Source: Terriglobia bacterium (lineage in GTDB: Bacteria; Acidobacteriota; Terriglobia; Acidiferrales; UBA7541). Taken from it: DNA of 64,000 nucleotides. Where the stretch lies: assembly GCA_020072805.1 (NCBI GenBank), contig JAIQGC010000009.1:1-64000 (forward strand). Reading direction: 5' to 3'. The notes under the pieces are model-generated. The model saw nothing but the letters and a program-made list of their open reading frames with translations. It did no database searches and was not told where the DNA came from. Positions 60,234-64,000 of the stretch are shown here, piece after piece; position 1 is the first letter of the stretch; the number at the start of each line of letters is the position of its first letter. The translations under genes and the position numbers were made by a program.

Positions 60234-61660
60234 CCAGTTCAAGAGCAGTGCGCATCGCTATTTTACTGTGCCTCTTCGTGGTTCTTGCCGCCGAGCTCCC
60301 GTGCGCGGCGGCGCCCCCGCAAACCGCTGCCGCGCCCGAAGGCCAAGTGCTGCACATTTTTACCGGCAAGTCCGTGGTCATCAACATGCAATCGCGCATG
60401 ACGCGCGTACTCTCCAGCAATCCCGTGGTGATTGAAACCCTGGCCACTTCGCCCACGCAGGTGGTGGTCGAGGGGAAATCGGCCGGGAAAAGCAGCCTGA
60501 TTCTGTGGGATGAAACCGGGCACTCGCAAATTCTGGATGTGGTGGTCGACCCTGACCTTTCCGGATTGCGCGCCGCCATTCAGCACGCCTATCCGGACGA
60601 GCAGATCGCCGTGCAAGCAGATGGCAGCCATCTCATCCTCTCCGGAAATGTTCCGGATGCGCATACTTCCGAAGACCTCGGGAAAATGGCCGGGCTGTAT
60701 TCGACGCAGGTGGTCAATTCGCTCCTGGTTTCGGTGACCCACGAGCGCCAGGTCCTGCTCGAAGTGAAATTCGCGGAAGTAGACCGCACGCGCCTCGAAC
60801 AGTTTGGCATCAATATTCTGAATGTCGGCGCAACTAACACCATCGGCTCACTTTCCACGCAGCAGTTCGGCCCTCCCACCAGCGCCAGCACGAGCGGAAG
60901 CGGCAGCGGGGGCGGCGGAGGCGGGAGCTCGGGGAGTTCTCTTTCGGGCAGAGGCTCGATCACCGTCCCCGATCTGCTCAACATTTTTATTTTTCGGCCG
61001 GACATGAACCTGGGAGTCACCATCAAGGATCTTCAGCAGAAATCCATCCTGCAGATTCTGGCCGAGCCCAATCTCATGGCCCTGAACGGTCAGAAGGCCA
61101 GCTTCCTCGCCGGCGGCGAATTTCCCGTTCCGGTGGTTCAGGGCGGGCAGAACATCGGCATGGTCACCATTCAGTTTCGCCCCTTCGGCGTGAAACTGGA
61201 GTTCACCGGCTACATCGGCAAGGACAACATCCTGCGCCTGCATGTCGCTCCCGAAGTGAGCGCGCTGGACTATACCAACGCGGTCACCATTTCCGGTTTT
61301 ACCGTTCCGGCGCTTTCCACGCGGCGCGCCGAGACGGAAATCGAGCTGAAGGACGGGCAATCCTTCGGGATCGCCGGATTGCTGGACCACCGCTTACAGA
61401 CGCAGATGAGCAAGATTCCCGGAATCGGAGACATTCCCGTCCTGGGGCAACTTTTCCGCTCGCGGACGATCAACCGCAGCAATACCGAGTTGCTGGTCCT
61501 GGTGACTCCGCACATCATCGACCCTGTGCGCGACCAAGCGGCTGCACCGGCTCTGCCCACGCTGCCGCTGCCGTTCCTGGATGTTCCGAAATATGACAAA
61601 ACCATACCGGGGGCCAGCAAAGCGGCGCCGCCCGCGCCGGTTTCCAGTAAACAGCCATGA
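60230..61660 (+). CDS. cpaC: Tad secretin CpaC/RcpA
   Basis: A 476-aa outer-membrane secretin with a signal peptide (IAILLCLFVVLAAELPCAAA). The pilus-type N-terminal domain (TGKSVVINMQSRMTRVLSSN), a BON-like segment (VQADGSHLILSGNVPDAHTS) and the secretin core (VLLEVKFAEVDRTRLEQFGI; GGEFPVPVVQGG; VPALSTRRAETEIELKDGQS) follow in order. A Ser/Gly-rich loop (SGSGSGGGGGGSSG near 220) may be flexible. The end overlaps the cpaE ATG (ATGA). Confidence 0.94.
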   Translation: MTSSRAVRIAILLCLFVVLAAELPCAAAPPQTAAAPEGQVLHIFTGKSVVINMQSRMTRVLSSNPVVIETLATSPTQVVVEGKSAGKSSLILWDETGHSQILDVVVDPDLSGLRAAIQHAYPDEQIAVQADGSHLILSGNVPDAHTSEDLGKMAGLYSTQVVNSLLVSVTHERQVLLEVKFAEVDRTRLEQFGINILNVGATNTIGSLSTQQFGPPTSASTSGSGSGGGGGGSSGSSLSGRGSITVPDLLNIFIFRPDMNLGVTIKDLQQKSILQILAEPNLMALNGQKASFLAGGEFPVPVVQGGQNIGMVTIQFRPFGVKLEFTGYIGKDNILRLHVAPEVSALDYTNAVTISGFTVPALSTRRAETEIELKDGQSFGIAGLLDHRLQTQMSKIPGIGDIPVLGQLFRSRTINRSNTELLVLVTPHIIDPVRDQAAAPALPTLPLPFLDVPKYDKTIPGASKAAPPAPVSSKQP

Positions 61661-62901
61661 GCACGAGAGACATCCTGAATACGCCGGCGCGAGGCGGTTT
61701 CGCTCCCAGCGAGCCGCTGACCCTCGCCACGATCGCGCTGGACAACGATACGCTGGGGCTGCTCAAGCTCTTTGCCCAGTCCGCTCCGCTGGTCCGCCTG
61801 CGAGCGCCGTTGGGAAGTTACCGCACGGACGAGAACGATCTGCTTGCGGAGTGGCTCGGTGATCCGCCTCCTGACGTCTGCCTGATCGACTTCGACAAGG
61901 ACCGCCGCAACGCGGCCTTGACCGCCGAGAGCATTCGCGCCGACGCTCCCGGAACGTCCATCTTCGCCGTCTCCTCCCAGTCGCAATCCGAACTGATCAT
62001 TCAGGCCATGCACAGCGGCTGCAATGAATACCTGGTGAAGCCCATCAACCGCGATCAACTCCTCAATGCTCTCGCTCGGGTCGGCGGCCGCAAAAAAGAA
62101 AAGAAGGATCAGTTCAACGCCCAGATCCTCGCCTTCATCGGCGCCAAGGGCGGATGCGGCGTAACCACTCTGGTGACCCAGATGGGTGCTCTCCTCGCCA
62201 AGACCTACTCCCGCAAAACCCTTCTGGTGGATCTCCATCCAGACTTCGGCGATGCCGCCCTCTACCTCGGATTGACCAAGTCCCGTTATCACTCCTTGGA
62301 ACTCCTGGAAAACACCGACCGGCTGGATGCCGAACTTCTACAGGGCTTCATATCTCCCCACTCCAGCGGCTTGAGCCTGATCCCCGCGCCGGAAGGCAGC
62401 GAGGCGGCGCGGCATGTCTCGCCCGGAGCGGTGGCCCATACGTTTGATTTTCTTCGGCTGCGCAGCGAATTTATTCTCGTCGATCTGCCGCCGGGGCTGA
62501 ATGATCAGAACCTGGAGTTGCTTCAGTACTGCGACCAGCTCTACCTGGTCACCGTTGCGGAGGTCTCCGCGCTCCGCAACGTTACCAGGCTGGTCGACTA
62601 TTTCACCCGCAAAGGCATGCCCCAGGACAAGCTGCGCGTGGTCCTCAACCGCCATCAGAAGAATTCCCCGATTTCCGATGCCCAGATCGAAAAAGCCATC
62701 CGCCAGAAGATCCACTGGAAAGTTCCCAACCAGTACGCCCACGTCGTTAAGACCATCAACGAGGGCGATCCTCTCGCGCACCTTTCCCGTTCCGACGTCA
62801 TGCGCAACCTCAGCGAATGGGCGGGGACGATCGGGCGCAAGCCGGGAACGGAATACAAAAAAGAGGAAAGTCACGGTCTTTTGGGTTTTTTGAACCGATG
62901 A
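61657..62901 (+). CDS. cpaE: Tad pilus ParA-like ATPase CpaE/TadZ
   Basis: A 414-aa protein. The N-terminal 130 or so residues form a receiver-like domain (VCLIDFDKDRRNAAL, NEYLVKPINRDQLLNAL) that keeps the Lys. The rest is a MinD/ParA-type ATPase with GAKGGCGVTTLVTQMG near residue 164 (deviant Walker A with CGVTT in place of VGKTT) and a conserved LLVDLHPDFGDAALYLGL. CpaE/TadZ positions the pilus at the cell pole. It stands between the secretin and ATPase genes, as usual. Confidence 0.93.
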   Translation: MSTRDILNTPARGGFAPSEPLTLATIALDNDTLGLLKLFAQSAPLVRLRAPLGSYRTDENDLLAEWLGDPPPDVCLIDFDKDRRNAALTAESIRADAPGTSIFAVSSQSQSELIIQAMHSGCNEYLVKPINRDQLLNALARVGGRKKEKKDQFNAQILAFIGAKGGCGVTTLVTQMGALLAKTYSRKTLLVDLHPDFGDAALYLGLTKSRYHSLELLENTDRLDAELLQGFISPHSSGLSLIPAPEGSEAARHVSPGAVAHTFDFLRLRSEFILVDLPPGLNDQNLELLQYCDQLYLVTVAEVSALRNVTRLVDYFTRKGMPQDKLRVVLNRHQKNSPISDAQIEKAIRQKIHWKVPNQYAHVVKTINEGDPLAHLSRSDVMRNLSEWAGTIGRKPGTEYKKEESHGLLGFLNR

Positions 62902-62928
62902 GATTAGCTGTCTGCCAGGGGAGCCTTC

Positions 62929-64000
62929 ATGGGTGATTTCAACCAGGTCACGACGCCGGTGAACAATTCGAGCCCGTCCTCGCTCGGAAGCAATGCCCGC
63001 CGCGCCGGGCTCAACTTTGCCGCCTATCAGGAATTGAAATCCACGGTCCATCGGGATCTCCTGAGCCGCGTGGACCTGGAAAAAATCGCCACCGCCCGGG
63101 ACGGGCGCATCCGCGGCCAGGTTCTGGCCGTCATTCAGGACCTCGTCTCCAATCTCAAGACGCCCATGAGCGGCCCCGAGAAGGAGCGCCTGTGCCTGGA
63201 GGTTTTGGACGAAGTCTTCGGCCTGGGGCCGCTCGAACCGCTGTTGCAAGACCCCACCATCAACGACATCCTGGTCAACGGCCACAAGCACGTGTACGTG
63301 GAGCGCGCCGGCATCCTCGAAGAAACCAAGATTATGTTCAAGGATGATGCGCACCTCATGCACATCATCGACAAGATCGTTTCCGCCGTCGGCCGCCGCG
63401 TGGACGATTCTTCCCCAATGGTGGACGCCCGCCTGCCGGATGGCTCGCGCGTCAACGTCATCATTCCTCCCCTGGCCGTTGATGGCCCGCATCTCTCCAT
63501 TCGCCGCTTCGGCCATGTCCCCTTGACTGACGAGGACCTCCTCGCCAACAAGACCCTCACTCGGCCCATGCTCGAACTGATCAAGGGCGCCGTGCAGTCG
63601 CGCATCAATATCGTCATCTCCGGCGGAACCGGAGCCGGCAAGACCACCCTGCTGAACGTTCTTTCCGGTTATATTTCCGACCGCGAGCGCATTGTCACCA
63701 TCGAAGACTCCGCTGAGTTGCAGCTCAAGCAGCGCCACGTGGTGCGCCTCGAGTGCCGCCCCGCCAACGTGGAAGGCAAGGGCACCTTCATGCAGCGCCA
63801 ACTGCTGATCAACAGCCTGCGCATGCGCCCCAACCGCATCATCGTCGGCGAAGTGCGCGGCGAGGAGGCTCTGGACATGCTCCAGGCCATGAATACCGGT
63901 CACGACGGCTCCCTCACCACCATTCACGCCAACAGTCCCCGCGACGCCATCGCCCGCATGGAAACCATGGCCATGATGGCCAGCCTGAATCTCCCCGAAA
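62929..64000 (+). CDS. cpaF: Tad pilus motor ATPase CpaF/TadA, 3' end outside the window
   Basis: The first 357 codons are present, starting [20 protein letters not shown] with CAGGGGAGCC upstream. Visible are the N-terminal domain ([20 protein letters not shown] near 99), Walker [20 protein letters not shown] near 226, the Asp-box [18 protein letters not shown] and the Walker B region [20 protein letters not shown] near 303, then the HIS-box [16 protein letters not shown]. It powers Flp assembly. The gene continues past the right edge. Confidence 0.95.
   Translation, partial: MGDFNQVTTPVNNSSPSSLGSNARRAGLNFAAYQELKSTVHRDLLSRVDLEKIATARDGRIRGQVLAVIQDLVSNLKTPMSGPEKERLCLEVLDEVFGLGPLEPLLQDPTINDILVNGHKHVYVERAGILEETKIMFKDDAHLMHIIDKIVSAVGRRVDDSSPMVDARLPDGSRVNVIIPPLAVDGPHLSIRRFGHVPLTDEDLLANKTLTRPMLELIKGAVQSRINIVISGGTGAGKTTLLNVLSGYISDRERIVTIEDSAELQLKQRHVVRLECRPANVEGKGTFMQRQLLINSLRMRPNRIIVGEVRGEEALDMLQAMNTGHDGSLTTIHANSPRDAIARMETMAMMASLNLPE

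Overview
The window looks like part of an Acidobacteriota chromosome. It is GC-rich and tightly packed, and it encodes an Oar-type TonB-dependent receptor with an N-terminal carboxypeptidase-regulatory domain, an ETF:menaquinone-oxidoreductase-type membrane protein and a Tad pilus. This assignment is inferred from gene families only; no rRNA or tRNA gene is present. No insertion sequence, phage gene or CRISPR array was seen.

Region 1 (1-15,700, minus strand) is a CoA-thioester catabolic block in two transcription units. The first runs down from 15,195: VOC protein, amidohydrolase-like protein, enoyl-CoA hydratase, two thiolase-fold proteins without the nucleophilic cysteine, and two DUF35/OB-fold proteins. 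The second runs down from 9,632: acyl-CoA dehydrogenase, FAD oxidoreductase, IpdA/IpdB-like CoA-transferase pair, FadH-like dienoyl-CoA reductase, TetR regulator, acyl-CoA dehydrogenase, SDR, VOC protein, and the start of a 3-oxoacid CoA-transferase. The content resembles steroid C/D-ring or alicyclic-acid degradation, but the substrate is not proven.

Region 2 (15,600-31,308, plus strand) opens with etfB, etfA and an ETF:quinone oxidoreductase of the HdrD/FadF type, which would take electrons from the acyl-CoA dehydrogenases. It continues with two CrtC/AttH-like proteins, a tandem pair of unrecognised paralogues, a hydantoinase/acetone-carboxylase-type A+B pair (B fused to a gamma-like zinc-ribbon tail), an acyl-CoA ligase, and a PEP-synthase-like enzyme split into a phosphohistidine-domain protein and a PEP-binding-domain protein, with no ATP-grasp domain nearby.

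Region 3 (31,321-41,980, minus strand) holds a second acyl-CoA ligase, an NTF2-like protein, three SDRs, three luciferase-like flavin oxidoreductases, a second IpdAB-like pair, a DUF2889 protein and an AhpD-like gene interrupted by one in-frame TGA at a Cys-x-x-(TGA) motif. A 7-bp hairpin 12 nt after that TGA makes a selenoprotein the best reading. Upstream lies the TonB-dependent receptor (42,103-45,537).

Four promoters in regions 1-3 (before the 9.6-kb, 15.2-kb, etfBA and receptor units) share one layout: a TTGAC(A/G) -35 box, a 17-bp spacer, a -10 box, then an ACCAAAC-N4-GTTTGGT-type palindrome just downstream of the predicted start. This indicates one local regulon, plausibly controlled by the TetR protein at 2,786-3,463, that links uptake, catabolism and electron transfer.

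Region 4 (45,809-64,000) is a Tad pilus locus. A minus-strand unit encodes a sigma-54 activator with a degenerate receiver, two TadE-like proteins, a TadG-like protein and a TonB-C-like protein. Three polytopic membrane proteins follow on the plus strand. Then come flp, cpaA, cpaB, cpaC, cpaE and the start of cpaF. A well-spaced sigma-54 promoter lies upstream of flp, which matches the linked activator.
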